Assembly (NCBI RefSeq): GCF_002706795.1
Contig: NZ_CP017705.1
Coordinates: 2,699,001 to 2,763,000 of the forward strand
Direction: 5' to 3'
Length of the DNA stretch: 64,000 bases
From: Brevibacillus laterosporus DSM 25
GTDB taxonomy: Bacteria > Bacillota > Bacilli > Brevibacillales > Brevibacillaceae
Positions 33,425 through 42,722 of this stretch are shown here, piece after piece. The notes below the pieces were generated by a model. That model had not been told where the DNA came from. It searched no databases and saw only the letters and a list, made by a program, of their open reading frames with translations. The translations under genes were made by a program, and so were the position numbers. Each line of letters begins with the position of its first letter. The first letter of the stretch is position 1.

Positions 33425-34567
33425 ATGAGAGTAGGTATCGCTGGTCTGGGTATCGTTTCTCCTTATGGATTCGGTTTTGAGCTGTTTTCTAAAGGTCTGC
33501 TTTCTGGGAAAAGTGCGCTTACCTCTTTAACCAGATTTGATGCTCAAGGTTTTCGATCCCAAGTAGGTGGACAAGTTGACTTTCAAAGCGACAAATTAGA
33601 GGAATCAATAGCGGAATTTTGGTTGAACAAAGCCTTACAAGAGGCAGTGGAACAAGCAGAGTGCAAACTAGAGACGTGGCGTGGCTGCAAAAAAGCTATT
33701 ATTTTACCAGTTGTGTGTGGGGATTCTTCATCTGCAATTGGAGAAAGGGCAGAGGTCTGGGTAAAAGACCCTTTAGAGTTCCTCCCTTTTGGATGGCGTG
33801 AGCAAACACCCGTATTACGTGTATCAGCAGCGTGTTCTTCCATTAGTTCTGCGATCGCAATGGCAAAAAGCCTTGTCTCACAGGGACAGCTCGATATGGT
33901 AATGATTGCACGAGCAGAGTTGTTAAATGAATATGAATATGCTTCGCTCGATATTGTTAAGGCTATTTCGACAGAGGCAGCACGTCCCTTCGACAAAGAT
34001 CGTAATGGAATTTTAGTAGGAGAAGGGGCAGGAATCATCTTACTTGAGTCAGAGGAAAGCCTGCAAGATCGTGGGAAAAAGCCACTAGCATGGATAGATG
34101 GAATTAGTCATATTGTTAGTGGATATGAAACAAATATGGTTGAGCTGGATAAAGAAAGTACGATACAAACGATGCGTGAGGCGCTAGAGGAAGCAAAGTG
34201 TAAAAAAGTCGATTGCATTCAGGCCCATGCAACAGGTACACCACAAGGTGATCTTGTTGAGGCAGTGGGCATTGTGGAGGCTATACAAGAGGGGAATATG
34301 ATCCCAGTTAGCTCCCATAAAGGTGCTATTGGACATTTGTTACGCTGTTCAGGGGTAATGGGATTGGCTTCAGGAATCATTTCTTTGCAAATGAAAGTAA
34401 TCCCACCAACTATTGGTTTGATAAACCTCGATCGGGCTTGTCCTGTTCATGCAGTAATCGGACACAGTATGAAGGCAACAGTAGAATCTGTGCTTATCAA
34501 TAGTTTTGGCTTCTGCGGAAATTATGTGTCGATGGTAGTCACTTCAGCAAACCGTGAGCAACAATGA
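33425..34567 (+). CDS. Beta-ketoacyl synthase (KS)
   Basis: The start is ATG 33425, after GGGGGGAGC; the longer frame begins inside the preceding gene. The 380-residue protein has all catalytic parts of a type II KS: AACSS with Cys137, HATGTPQGD with the first His near 268, SSHKGAIGH with Lys and the second His near 298-303, and NSFGFCGNY near the end. It should perform a decarboxylating condensation between a carrier-bound acyl group and a malonyl-type extender. The only carrier protein in the cluster is at 38296. No ketoreductase or acyltransferase is present, so these would have to come from fatty acid synthesis. Confidence 0.85.
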   Translation: MRVGIAGLGIVSPYGFGFELFSKGLLSGKSALTSLTRFDAQGFRSQVGGQVDFQSDKLEESIAEFWLNKALQEAVEQAECKLETWRGCKKAIILPVVCGDSSSAIGERAEVWVKDPLEFLPFGWREQTPVLRVSAACSSISSAIAMAKSLVSQGQLDMVMIARAELLNEYEYASLDIVKAISTEAARPFDKDRNGILVGEGAGIILLESEESLQDRGKKPLAWIDGISHIVSGYETNMVELDKESTIQTMREALEEAKCKKVDCIQAHATGTPQGDLVEAVGIVEAIQEGNMIPVSSHKGAIGHLLRCSGVMGLASGIISLQMKVIPPTIGLINLDRACPVHAVIGHSMKATVESVLINSFGFCGNYVSMVVTSANREQQ

Positions 34568-34627
34568 GCATGGAGAATGTATGATGATAAAAAATTTATA
34601 CGATAGTGTCGGAAAGTAGGAGAAAGT

Positions 34628-35629
34628 ATGAGTTTTATACACGTTTCAAATCTACAGAAAGAGTATGCTTATTATAGAAAGGAAGTTGGGTTACTCAATT
34701 CTATTAAAAATCTGTTCCATCGGGAAAAGCTGATCAAGGAAGCGGTACAGAAGATTTCATTTGATATTGATGAGGGAGAGATGATGGCTTTTCTTGGACC
34801 AAACGGTGCTGGAAAAACAACAACCCTGAAAATTTTATCGGGCATCTTGCATCCAACAAGTGGAGAAGCAACCGTGATGGGTTATGTTCCATGGGAGCGT
34901 AAGAAGGAATTTAAAATGAATTTTTCTATCGTTATGGGGCAAAAAAGTCAGCTATGGTGGGATCTACCCGCTAATGAATCCCTATATTTAAATAAATTCA
35001 TTTATGAAGTAGAGGACCGCGAGTATCAAAAAACATTGGAGGAGCTAACAGAGTTACTTGATGTCAAGGACGTTTTGGATGTACAAGTGAGAAGACTTTC
35101 CTTGGGGGAGAGAATGAAGCTAGAATTGGTGGCTGCCTTAATTCATCGACCTAAGGTTATTTTCTTGGACGAGCCTACCATTGGATTAGACCTTATCTCT
35201 CAGAAAAGCATTCGTAAATTTCTGAAGTATTACAATGAAGAGACGAAAGCTACGATCATCCTGACAACGCATTACATGAAAGACGTAGAAGACCTTTGCA
35301 AACGAGCTATTATTATCAATCAAGGAAAGATTGTCTATGATGGCAACTTAAACAAAGTAAATGAATTGCTGAACCAGAAGAAGCTCATTAAAATTCAATT
35401 TTCCTCTCCTGTTCAACAATCAGCTGTAGAGGCTTACGGGATTGTGAGAGAACACAATGAATTTGAAAGTTTGATTGAGCTGGATCGCGAGTCCTTAAAG
35501 CAAAACTCCAAGTTGATACTAGATCATTTGCCTGTAAGTGACATTAATGTAGAGGATATCCCCATCGAAGATAGTATTACGATTTTGTATAAGAAGGATG
35601 AGAAAAATGAGAAGGTTGCGCAGTTTTAG
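34628..35629 (+). CDS. ABC exporter ATP-binding protein
   Basis: TAGGAG precedes ATG 34628. The 333-residue protein has Walker A (GPNGAGKTTT), the signature LSLGERMK, Walker B (VIFLDEPTIGLD) and the switch His (TTHYMKD). An unusually long N-terminal stretch before Walker A (about 55 residues) and the whole pattern match the ATPase of three-gene ABC-2 systems in which two different permeases follow. It should power export of the cluster product or give self-protection. The next gene overlaps its 3' end. Confidence 0.88.
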   Translation: MSFIHVSNLQKEYAYYRKEVGLLNSIKNLFHREKLIKEAVQKISFDIDEGEMMAFLGPNGAGKTTTLKILSGILHPTSGEATVMGYVPWERKKEFKMNFSIVMGQKSQLWWDLPANESLYLNKFIYEVEDREYQKTLEELTELLDVKDVLDVQVRRLSLGERMKLELVAALIHRPKVIFLDEPTIGLDLISQKSIRKFLKYYNEETKATIILTTHYMKDVEDLCKRAIIINQGKIVYDGNLNKVNELLNQKKLIKIQFSSPVQQSAVEAYGIVREHNEFESLIELDRESLKQNSKLILDHLPVSDINVEDIPIEDSITILYKKDEKNEKVAQF

Positions 35630-36428
35630 GAAATATATTCATACCTTTCAATTAGGCATACAGTCAGCAGTTGAATATCGAGCTAATTTTGTTTTGGGAA
35701 TTGTGGGAAGTGTATTCTCCATCACTATATTAACCTACTTATGGACAGCTATTTTTGATAGTCAAAGTCCCGGTGCTACCGTTTTTGGGTACACCTATCG
35801 GGAGATGATTACATATACACTGATTGCAGCAGTGACAGCCAAGATCATTCAAGCTGGTTTTGAGTATGATGTAGCGGAAGATATAAAGGAGGGTGGGCTT
35901 AACAAATTTATAATTAGACCAATTGGATATCTTCCTTACAAAATCTATTCGTTTCTTGGTTCTAAACTCATATATATTGTTGTCAGCTTTATTTTAATCT
36001 TTCTCATTTTGTTCATCTTAAATAGGCTGATTCAAGTAGAAATTAACTTGGTTAATATCGGTTATTTTCTCATTACACTTTTACTTGCTCTCGTATTAAA
36101 CTTCTTTATCTTCTTTAGTATTACTACCATAGCCTTTTGGCTTGAGAATGTTTCTTATATATTTGAAGCTCCGAAAATTTTGCTTGTGATTTTAAGTGGG
36201 GGGATTTTTCCACTGGATGTCTTTGATGATACGATTCTTTCTTTTCTGAACTATTTGCCATTTAAATATACGGTAAATTATCCAGTAGATGTACTTATTG
36301 GAAAGTACCAGGGGATGGAACTAGTGACAGGTATGGGTCTACAAGTATTCTGGATTGTGGCTTTTGCTCTTCTCTCCAAATTGTTATGGGGTATCGGTAT
36401 TAAAAAATATATCGCTATAGGTGGATAA
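35607..36428 (+). CDS. ABC-2 type permease 1
   Basis: ATG 35607 is preferred to 35598, because AAGG lies 9 bases before it. The 273-residue protein has six membrane helices: about 20-45, 60-80, 105-135, 145-170, 180-200 and 230-265. VAEDIKEGGLNKFIIRPIGY lies between helices 2 and 3, a hallmark of these ABC-2 permeases (GxLDxxLxxPI). It overlaps the ATPase gene and is followed by permease 2 with a 2-base gap. Confidence 0.85.
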   Translation: MRRLRSFRKYIHTFQLGIQSAVEYRANFVLGIVGSVFSITILTYLWTAIFDSQSPGATVFGYTYREMITYTLIAAVTAKIIQAGFEYDVAEDIKEGGLNKFIIRPIGYLPYKIYSFLGSKLIYIVVSFILIFLILFILNRLIQVEINLVNIGYFLITLLLALVLNFFIFFSITTIAFWLENVSYIFEAPKILLVILSGGIFPLDVFDDTILSFLNYLPFKYTVNYPVDVLIGKYQGMELVTGMGLQVFWIVAFALLSKLLWGIGIKKYIAIGG

Positions 36429-36430
36429 AC

Positions 36431-37243
36431 ATGGCATGGGTTAAAGAATTGAAAAAAATATTAAAAATTTACTATCTCTTCTGTAAAAATTGTCTGATGG
36501 CCCAAATGGAATATCGTTTTAATTTTTTTGTCGGGGTCATTGTGGAGAGTGGTTTTGTATTATCCAAGTTGATTTATATCTTCGTCATATACCAGTCGGG
36601 TTTGATTATTGAAGGATTAAGCAGAGATTCCATTCTATTGTTCTCAGGAACATTTATGTTGGTGACAGGGGTATACGTAAGCCTTTTCGTCGTTAACTTT
36701 TTCAAAATCTCAGAGGATTATATACACGAAGGAAAACTCGATTTATATATTACAAAACCAATATCTCTACAATTCCTTACTACAATGAGATATATAGACT
36801 TCGGCTTGGCGATTCCCAACTTAGTAGTCGGAGGTGTGCTACTGGTGATGGGATGGAGTCGATTAGGAATTGAGGTTAGTTTGGCCAATATCGCAGGCTA
36901 CGTCCTATTTTTAATCGGAGGAATTGTAATTAGTTATACGGTCATGTTGATCCCGCATCTCTTTTCGTTTTGGTTTATTAAAACATCCGCTGTGAATGAC
37001 TTGAGCAATGACATTTGGGAATTTGGGCATATGCCAGCGAGAATCTATAGTAAGACAATCCAGACCATTGGTATTTACATTATTCCGTTATTTTTAGCGA
37101 GCAACTTCGGACCATTGTATCTCTTAAATCAATTAAGCACAGCGAATATGATGTGGGGTATCCTTGCTCCACTAGCATTGTTGCTTTTGACTCGGGTATT
37201 GTGGAAGGCAGCAGTTCGGAATTATTCAAGTGCAAGCAGTTGA
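36431..37243 (+). CDS. ABC-2 type permease 2
   Basis: The 270-residue protein has six helices and the loop EDYIHEGKLDLYITKPIS, the same landmark as in permease 1, but is otherwise distant. The pair should form a heterodimeric channel. Start ATG 36431 has GGTGG upstream. Confidence 0.85.
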   Translation: MAWVKELKKILKIYYLFCKNCLMAQMEYRFNFFVGVIVESGFVLSKLIYIFVIYQSGLIIEGLSRDSILLFSGTFMLVTGVYVSLFVVNFFKISEDYIHEGKLDLYITKPISLQFLTTMRYIDFGLAIPNLVVGGVLLVMGWSRLGIEVSLANIAGYVLFLIGGIVISYTVMLIPHLFSFWFIKTSAVNDLSNDIWEFGHMPARIYSKTIQTIGIYIIPLFLASNFGPLYLLNQLSTANMMWGILAPLALLLLTRVLWKAAVRNYSSASS

Positions 37244-37268
37244 GTTTTCATAGAGAGGTGGAACAGTA

Positions 37269-38276
37269 ATGAAATTCTCAGTTAGCTTCTTTTCGAATTT
37301 GAATGATTCTACAGCCCAAAACATGCAGGATCACTATGAATTTTTATTCGAAGTAATCCAATTTGCGGAGGAGCATGGCTGGTATGGTGTCTGGTTTCCT
37401 GAGAGGCACTATCATACCTTTGGTGGGTTATTTCCTAGTCCATCCGTTTTTGCCGCGGCTGTAGCAAGGGAAACAAAGAAACTGCGCATTCAGGTAGGAA
37501 GTGTCATATTGCCTCTCCATTCGCCCATTCGAATTGCAGAAGAATGGGCAATGGTGGATCAATTGTCAAAGGGGAGAGTAAGCATTTCCTTTGCTTCTGG
37601 CTGGAATCCCAACGATTTTAAAGAAAATCCAGAGCATTTCGATCATCGAAAAGAACGAATGTGGGAGGGAATGGAAAGGATTGAAAACCTTTGGAATGAC
37701 CGAGAAACAGATATAACAATATATCCCAAACCCTACCAGGAACAAATCCCGATTTATGTAACCGTAGCTTCTTCAAAAGAGACTTGTTATGAAGCTGGGA
37801 AACGTGGATACCATTTGTTAACTCATTTTATTTTTAATGATATGAATGATGTAAAGCAGAAGATTGAGCTGTATCATGCTGGATTACGCGATGGAGGTCA
37901 TAGCGTAGAAGACAAAGATGTAACCATTTTGCTTCATACCTATCTGGATCATGATCTAAAAGCGGTAGAACAGATCGTAAAGAATGCCTTTTATGAGTAC
38001 CAGCACGCTTTCCTGTCATTGGCAGAGGCTACCCCCCATTATGAAAGTAAACGAGAAGAAGAGATTGCGAAAACGATGATGCTTAAGAAGTATTCTCCTC
38101 ATTATTCCCTGCTAGGTACCCCAGAGACTTGTACGACTGTATTGAAGAAGCTAGAGGAGATAGGTGTCACGCAGGTTGCAGCGCTGGTTGACTTTGGATT
38201 AGAAAGACAGAAGATCATGGAGAGCTTGGAACGTTTGCATTCGCTTGTAAAAGAGGCGAACGTCCAAATCATTTAA
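37269..38276 (+). CDS. Luciferase-like monooxygenase (MupA-type)
   Basis: AGAGAGGTGG precedes ATG 37269. The 335-residue protein is a bacterial-luciferase-like flavin monooxygenase. It has the segments WYGVWFPERHYHTFGGLFPSPSVFAAAVA (in part) and IRIAEEWAMVDQLSKGRVSISFASGWNPNDF (in part), which mark the natural-product MupA/Atu3640 subgroup. Members of this group act on carrier-bound acyl or aminoacyl chains in polyketide and nonribosomal pathways; BtrO of butirosin is an analogous hydroxylase. It needs reduced FMN from an unlinked reductase. It sits directly before the carrier protein, the likely substrate platform. Confidence 0.88.
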   Translation: MKFSVSFFSNLNDSTAQNMQDHYEFLFEVIQFAEEHGWYGVWFPERHYHTFGGLFPSPSVFAAAVARETKKLRIQVGSVILPLHSPIRIAEEWAMVDQLSKGRVSISFASGWNPNDFKENPEHFDHRKERMWEGMERIENLWNDRETDITIYPKPYQEQIPIYVTVASSKETCYEAGKRGYHLLTHFIFNDMNDVKQKIELYHAGLRDGGHSVEDKDVTILLHTYLDHDLKAVEQIVKNAFYEYQHAFLSLAEATPHYESKREEEIAKTMMLKKYSPHYSLLGTPETCTTVLKKLEEIGVTQVAALVDFGLERQKIMESLERLHSLVKEANVQII

Positions 38277-38295
38277 TGAAAGGGAATGAAAGGAA

Positions 38296-38559
38296 ATGAC
38301 AGAAGCTACGATACGTACCATCCTACAAGACATGCTTGAGATCAAGGAACCTATTGCTGAATGTGATGACCTAACCAAAATGGGTTTAGACTCCATGACT
38401 ACGATTCGCTTAATAGTTGCACTAGAGCAAGCATTTGATCTGGAGTTCAGTGAGGAAGATCTCTTACTGGCAAATTTTCGAACTCTGGAGAAAATAACTG
38501 GTTTAATTAATGAACGACAATCAGAGCAAGTAGTTTATACAGAAAAGAGTGAGTGCTAA
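38296..38559 (+). CDS. Acyl/peptidyl carrier protein
   Basis: The 87-residue protein has a four-helix carrier fold. GLDSMTTIRLI carries the serine (Ser33) for the phosphopantetheine arm. The acidic helix 2 region and length are typical of type II carriers. Its stop overlaps the start of the amino acid ligase by one base (TAATG), so the pair are coupled and probably partners. Confidence 0.88.
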   Translation: MTEATIRTILQDMLEIKEPIAECDDLTKMGLDSMTTIRLIVALEQAFDLEFSEEDLLLANFRTLEKITGLINERQSEQVVYTEKSEC

Positions 38560-39674
38560 TGAAAAAACAGTATCATGTAGCTGGAACCCTCTCTCAATCG
38601 CAAGCAGAAGCGATTACTTCGAAATTAATGTATAGTCTTGAGGGGATTTCCCATTGTTCCTTCTATCCTGAAACAAAGCAAATTGAAATTGACATCGTCG
38701 ACAAAAGTAAAGAAACACATATTGATCAGGTTATTCAAACCATGATAGAGGAACAAAAGAGTATCCGATCTTTTCCTAATCGAATCATTCGAAAGACCGA
38801 TGGAGACATCACAAAAGTACGAGTCAATGAGGAAGAAATGCTAGCAGAGTTTTCAGAGTTGGTTCGAAAAGAGTCTGCCGTTACTCTGTATGAGGCATTA
38901 CAGCGCCTTTTTACGGAATACGCAGTATCTAAACAGGCAAGGGCGAGAATTTATTCTTCTTTAATTCCAAGACAGACACTGGAAAAATGTCAGTATGTGA
39001 AAAACTTTCCACAAAACCTATATGTGGTTGCCGAATTTCCTCATGAGTATGAAGTGCTTAATCAGGTTGGTCAAACAGATAACTATGAAGAACATATTCG
39101 TTGCAGTGAGCATCTTCTTTCGCCAGCTCTATGTTTTCATTGCTATGAGGAGTATTCCAATCAGACTTTGCATGAACCATTGTTACTTAGTACAGAAGGG
39201 GTTTGTTTCCGGCATGAGGCTCCATGGCGTCTGGGAAAACATCGACTTCATAATTTTAGAATGAGAGAGTTTGTTTTTATGGGAAATGAATCCTTTGTAG
39301 AGGAAACCAGGTCCTTTTTTTTAGATTTAATATGGAAATTATTTGTTAAATTAGGATTTAGTGGTTATGTAGAGACGGCACATGATCCTTTTTATTTTCC
39401 TCATCACGCTGAGAAAAGTCAGTATCAGTTGATGGCTCACATGAAATATGAGCTGATTATTTCAACTGACACAGGTAGCTTTTCAATTGCTTCCTTTAAT
39501 AATGTGAAAGACACGCTATGTAAAGAGTTTGGTATTACGGAACCAAATGGTTCGATATTGCATTCAGGTTGCGTAGCTTTTGGGATTGACCGATGGGTAT
39601 ATGCCTTGCTGGTTGTGTATGGTACTCAACTTCAAGAATGGCCTATTCAGATAAGAGAAATTTTGGATATATAA
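38559..39674 (+). CDS. Amino acid:carrier-protein ligase (class II aaRS-like)
   Basis: ATG 38559 overlaps the carrier gene stop. The 371-residue protein has a unique N-terminal part (about 1-150) and a class II synthetase core. The core has CFRHEAP (motif 2, residues 216-222), FRMREFV (233-239), a late ASFNN strand, and HSGCVAFGIDRW (motif 3). Cys192, Glu237 and Cys338 sit where the atypical seryl-tRNA-synthetase relatives hold zinc. Those enzymes lack a tRNA domain and load glycine or alanine onto a carrier protein instead of tRNA. The same reaction is expected here, on the carrier at 38296. The exact amino acid cannot be read. Confidence 0.75.
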   Translation: MKKQYHVAGTLSQSQAEAITSKLMYSLEGISHCSFYPETKQIEIDIVDKSKETHIDQVIQTMIEEQKSIRSFPNRIIRKTDGDITKVRVNEEEMLAEFSELVRKESAVTLYEALQRLFTEYAVSKQARARIYSSLIPRQTLEKCQYVKNFPQNLYVVAEFPHEYEVLNQVGQTDNYEEHIRCSEHLLSPALCFHCYEEYSNQTLHEPLLLSTEGVCFRHEAPWRLGKHRLHNFRMREFVFMGNESFVEETRSFFLDLIWKLFVKLGFSGYVETAHDPFYFPHHAEKSQYQLMAHMKYELIISTDTGSFSIASFNNVKDTLCKEFGITEPNGSILHSGCVAFGIDRWVYALLVVYGTQLQEWPIQIREILDI

Positions 39675-39714
39675 ATTTTTTTACTGTTGATAAATAGAAG
39701 GAGGCTTACTACTT

Positions 39715-40905
39715 ATGATTTTTGCTACAAAGGAAAGAGACGTGCAATTAAAACGATTGGACAAGCTTATCTCAGGAATTCGAACGAACAAAGTAGAGCT
39801 GCTAGATATTTTGACGGAGATTGCTACTTATGATAGTGCTGAGGCTGAGATCGAATCTTCCATCGCGACTTTGCTTGGAGCTGAAGAGGAAGTGGAGCGT
39901 TACAATCCCCCTACTATTGATCGAATTGCAGTTTATCATTCATCAAATGTTTTGTTGTACTCCTACGTGTTATATGCCGCTATCCCAAGTTTATTTTGCA
40001 AGGAAATCTTGATCAGACCCTCTACAAAGGCTTTATCTACAATGGTAAAGCTTCATGATTTCTTGATGAAGCAGGCAGATATACCATCCCAACTACTCCC
40101 CATCTCCCAACGGAAATTTAGAGAACAGGCAGGGCAATCAGATGTAGTTGTCTTTACTGGGAATTATGAAAATAGTTTGAAGGTACAACAAACATATCCA
40201 CAAGCTTTGTTCTTGTATTTCGGAGCTGGAATTAATCCATTTATCATTGGAGAAAAAGCAAATATAGAAGATGCTTCCAAGCGAGCTGTAGCTGCTCGTG
40301 TCTATAATTCGGGACAGGATTGTATGTGCCCCAACGTTTATTTTGTCCACGAGAACATGAAAGAGCGTTTTCTAGCTACATTGATTCAGGAGATTAAAGA
40401 ATTGCAGATTGGTAAACGAAATGTACCGGGGAATGTAATTGCTCCGTTATTTTACGAGGGATTGTCCGAGCAGGCACAGGATTATCTCACACAAATGAAA
40501 GACCGTATTGTTTATGGTGGAGCAGTGGATTTGTCCATAAATTATGTAGAGCCGACTGTTGTCGTGTCCCCCCTTGAAAAAATTGGTGAGGTTATTGAGT
40601 TTTTCTGCCCAATCTTTCATGTTGTAACCTATCGAGATGAACAAGAGGTAGTGGATTGGTTACATGCGCCTGAACGTGTAGAGAGTACTCTTGGAGCCTC
40701 TGTTTTTGGAGTGCCAGAGCTAGTAGAAAAATTACGCTCTACCCATATCGTTTCAGAGAATTTGAGCTTATATGATATTGAAAATGGAAATCATCCGTTT
40801 GGTGGCTATGGTTTACAAGCGAATTATGTGTGTCACCAAGGAAATTTTACTAGTCGTCCTCTTTTAATCTCCAAAGAAGTATCAGCCGTATTTGGTAGAA
40901 AATAA
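39715..40905 (+). CDS. Aldehyde dehydrogenase-like / acyl reductase
   Basis: AAGGAGG precedes ATG 39715. The 396-residue protein belongs to the aldehyde dehydrogenase superfamily. The catalytic loop NSGQDCMCPN carries the nucleophile Cys203, and EPTVVVSP, EFFCPIFHVV and a C-terminal NHPFGGYGLQ segment are all in place. The N-terminal nucleotide part is shorter than usual (about 396 against 480 residues). It could oxidise an aldehyde or, in reverse, reduce a carrier- or CoA-bound acyl group to an aldehyde that releases the chain. Confidence 0.75.
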   Translation: MIFATKERDVQLKRLDKLISGIRTNKVELLDILTEIATYDSAEAEIESSIATLLGAEEEVERYNPPTIDRIAVYHSSNVLLYSYVLYAAIPSLFCKEILIRPSTKALSTMVKLHDFLMKQADIPSQLLPISQRKFREQAGQSDVVVFTGNYENSLKVQQTYPQALFLYFGAGINPFIIGEKANIEDASKRAVAARVYNSGQDCMCPNVYFVHENMKERFLATLIQEIKELQIGKRNVPGNVIAPLFYEGLSEQAQDYLTQMKDRIVYGGAVDLSINYVEPTVVVSPLEKIGEVIEFFCPIFHVVTYRDEQEVVDWLHAPERVESTLGASVFGVPELVEKLRSTHIVSENLSLYDIENGNHPFGGYGLQANYVCHQGNFTSRPLLISKEVSAVFGRK

Positions 40906-40940
40906 CTACATAATCCATAACGATAGAAGGATGTGAAGTA

Positions 40941-42653
40941 ATGGAGGCAATAAAAAGTCTGACGATCTGGGATGCTTATGCGAGTGTACTTGTAGAGCAA
41001 GGCATAACCAAACTGTTTGGTATGGTGGGAGATGGTGCAGGGTTAATTGAATCCGCATATAAAAAAGAGGGACTACATATTTTCACGGCACGCGACCAGC
41101 GGATAGCGGTTGGAATGGCAATGGGACATGCTCAGGTGTCAGGGAATCCAGCGGTGCTAGTTACCAGTCCGGGACCTGGAATTGCAAACTGCATAATGGG
41201 TGTATTAGAGGCATATTCTGCTGCTGTACCCCTAATAGTTATCTCAAATGCCACAGCACGGAACATGCGCGGTGAAGGAGCCTTTCAAGAAACCAACTCT
41301 ATTGCTATGATGCAACCTGTGACGAAATGGTGCTATCGTGTGGAGCATCCAGAGAAAGCCATTTGGGCTTTGCGACGAGCTGTTTTTGTAGCTGTTAATG
41401 GAAAACCGGGTCCAGTCTATCTTGAAATTCCAGATGATCTCACATGGGAGGAGCTAGGTAGTGGATCGTTCTCTGCTGATAAAAAGAACCTTGATGAGCA
41501 AGGCCCTATTTTTTCTCAGCCAGAAGAACAAAGTATGCGTAATGTATTCAATCAGCTAACGAAAGCAAAACGTCCTATCATCCTGTTAGGAGGGGGATGT
41601 CAACATCGTCCATTCGTGTCTGAATTAACAATCTCCTTAGCAGAGGCACATGGATTAGCCATCTTTACTACAGCATCTGGAAGAGGAATCGTAGATGAGA
41701 GACATCCTTATGCTTTTGGAAATGTAGGGCTGTATACGTTACCACAAATCAAGAAGCTCCTTTTCGAAGCAGATATGATTATAGCGATTGGAACTCAATT
41801 AGAGGAAACAGCTTTGATGGGTTGGAAGGAAGCCCTATCAAATACATGCTTTGTACATATTGATTGCCATTATGAGTCGCTAGAGCGTTCGGTTCATGCC
41901 GATTACAGGCTACTTGGGGATGCCCAGCTTTCTCTGCAAAACTTATGGCGAATGTCATGCGAGAATATGGATTGTGGTACCAATAGCAAAAATGAGTGGA
42001 TAAAAAGAATGCAGGAAGTAAAACAAGAAGCTCTGTCAGTTTGGGCAGAAATAGAAGACATAAAGGCACCTGTAAGAAGTATGCTAAAGGGAATCGAGCA
42101 TGAATTTGGAGAGCATGTCGTTTTGGTTCAGGATAATGGTTTACATGATATGTGGGGATATTCGTATCCTGTTTATACGGTTGCTCCGCCCAGTCGTACA
42201 GTTGTTCCCGGTGAACAAACAGCCTTGGGTTTACCGATGGGCATATCCTTAGGAGCGAAGATTGCTGATAGAAAAGCACATGTTATTGCCTTACTCGGGG
42301 ATGGTTCGTTTGAAATGGGATACTCAGCTGTGGGTAGTGCTGTCGAGCATCAATTGGGTATCACTTTTATAGTGATAAATAATGGTGGATTTTCTTGGCC
42401 AAGATTTCAGCAAAGCATGAGTGAAATGGAAATAGGCTGTTGCTTTCAAATAGAGCTAAACTATGCTGCTTTGGCTCAATCGGTTGGCGGTTATTATAAA
42501 AAATTGACTACGTCAAATGAATACCAAGAGGCATTAAAAGAAGCAAGGCTGTATACAGAACAAAATAAGATTGCTTTGCTAGAATTAGTGGTTAACTGGG
42601 ATCAAGACTTGCCAATTACAGTGATGATGCAATATGGAGACAAAGAACAATAA
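40941..42653 (+). CDS. Thiamine diphosphate enzyme (acetolactate synthase-like), Gln for Glu
   Basis: GAAGGATGTGAAG precedes ATG 40941. The 570-residue protein has the three domains of the acetolactate synthase/benzoylformate decarboxylase family. In the first domain LVTSPGPGIANCI and GAFQETNS are clear, but the usual Arg-His-Glu-Gln that supplies the cofactor-activating Glu reads Arg-Asp-Gln-Arg (51-54), so the Glu appears to be Gln53. The cofactor motif GDGSFEMG runs to INNGG (about 451-482). Glyoxylate carboligase also lacks this Glu. A carboligase acting on an unusual donor or aldehyde is possible; the substrate is unknown. Confidence 0.85.
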   Translation: MEAIKSLTIWDAYASVLVEQGITKLFGMVGDGAGLIESAYKKEGLHIFTARDQRIAVGMAMGHAQVSGNPAVLVTSPGPGIANCIMGVLEAYSAAVPLIVISNATARNMRGEGAFQETNSIAMMQPVTKWCYRVEHPEKAIWALRRAVFVAVNGKPGPVYLEIPDDLTWEELGSGSFSADKKNLDEQGPIFSQPEEQSMRNVFNQLTKAKRPIILLGGGCQHRPFVSELTISLAEAHGLAIFTTASGRGIVDERHPYAFGNVGLYTLPQIKKLLFEADMIIAIGTQLEETALMGWKEALSNTCFVHIDCHYESLERSVHADYRLLGDAQLSLQNLWRMSCENMDCGTNSKNEWIKRMQEVKQEALSVWAEIEDIKAPVRSMLKGIEHEFGEHVVLVQDNGLHDMWGYSYPVYTVAPPSRTVVPGEQTALGLPMGISLGAKIADRKAHVIALLGDGSFEMGYSAVGSAVEHQLGITFIVINNGGFSWPRFQQSMSEMEIGCCFQIELNYAALAQSVGGYYKKLTTSNEYQEALKEARLYTEQNKIALLELVVNWDQDLPITVMMQYGDKEQ

Positions 42654-42722
42654 GTATGTCTCATGGGAGCGTTCGAATGGAAACAATGTATGTAGATGTC
42701 CAAATAAGCTAGGAGGAATCCC

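Noticed and set aside
33583-34038. 151-codon minus-strand frame opposite the ketosynthase
   Set aside because: It is the reverse-strand shadow of the KS gene.
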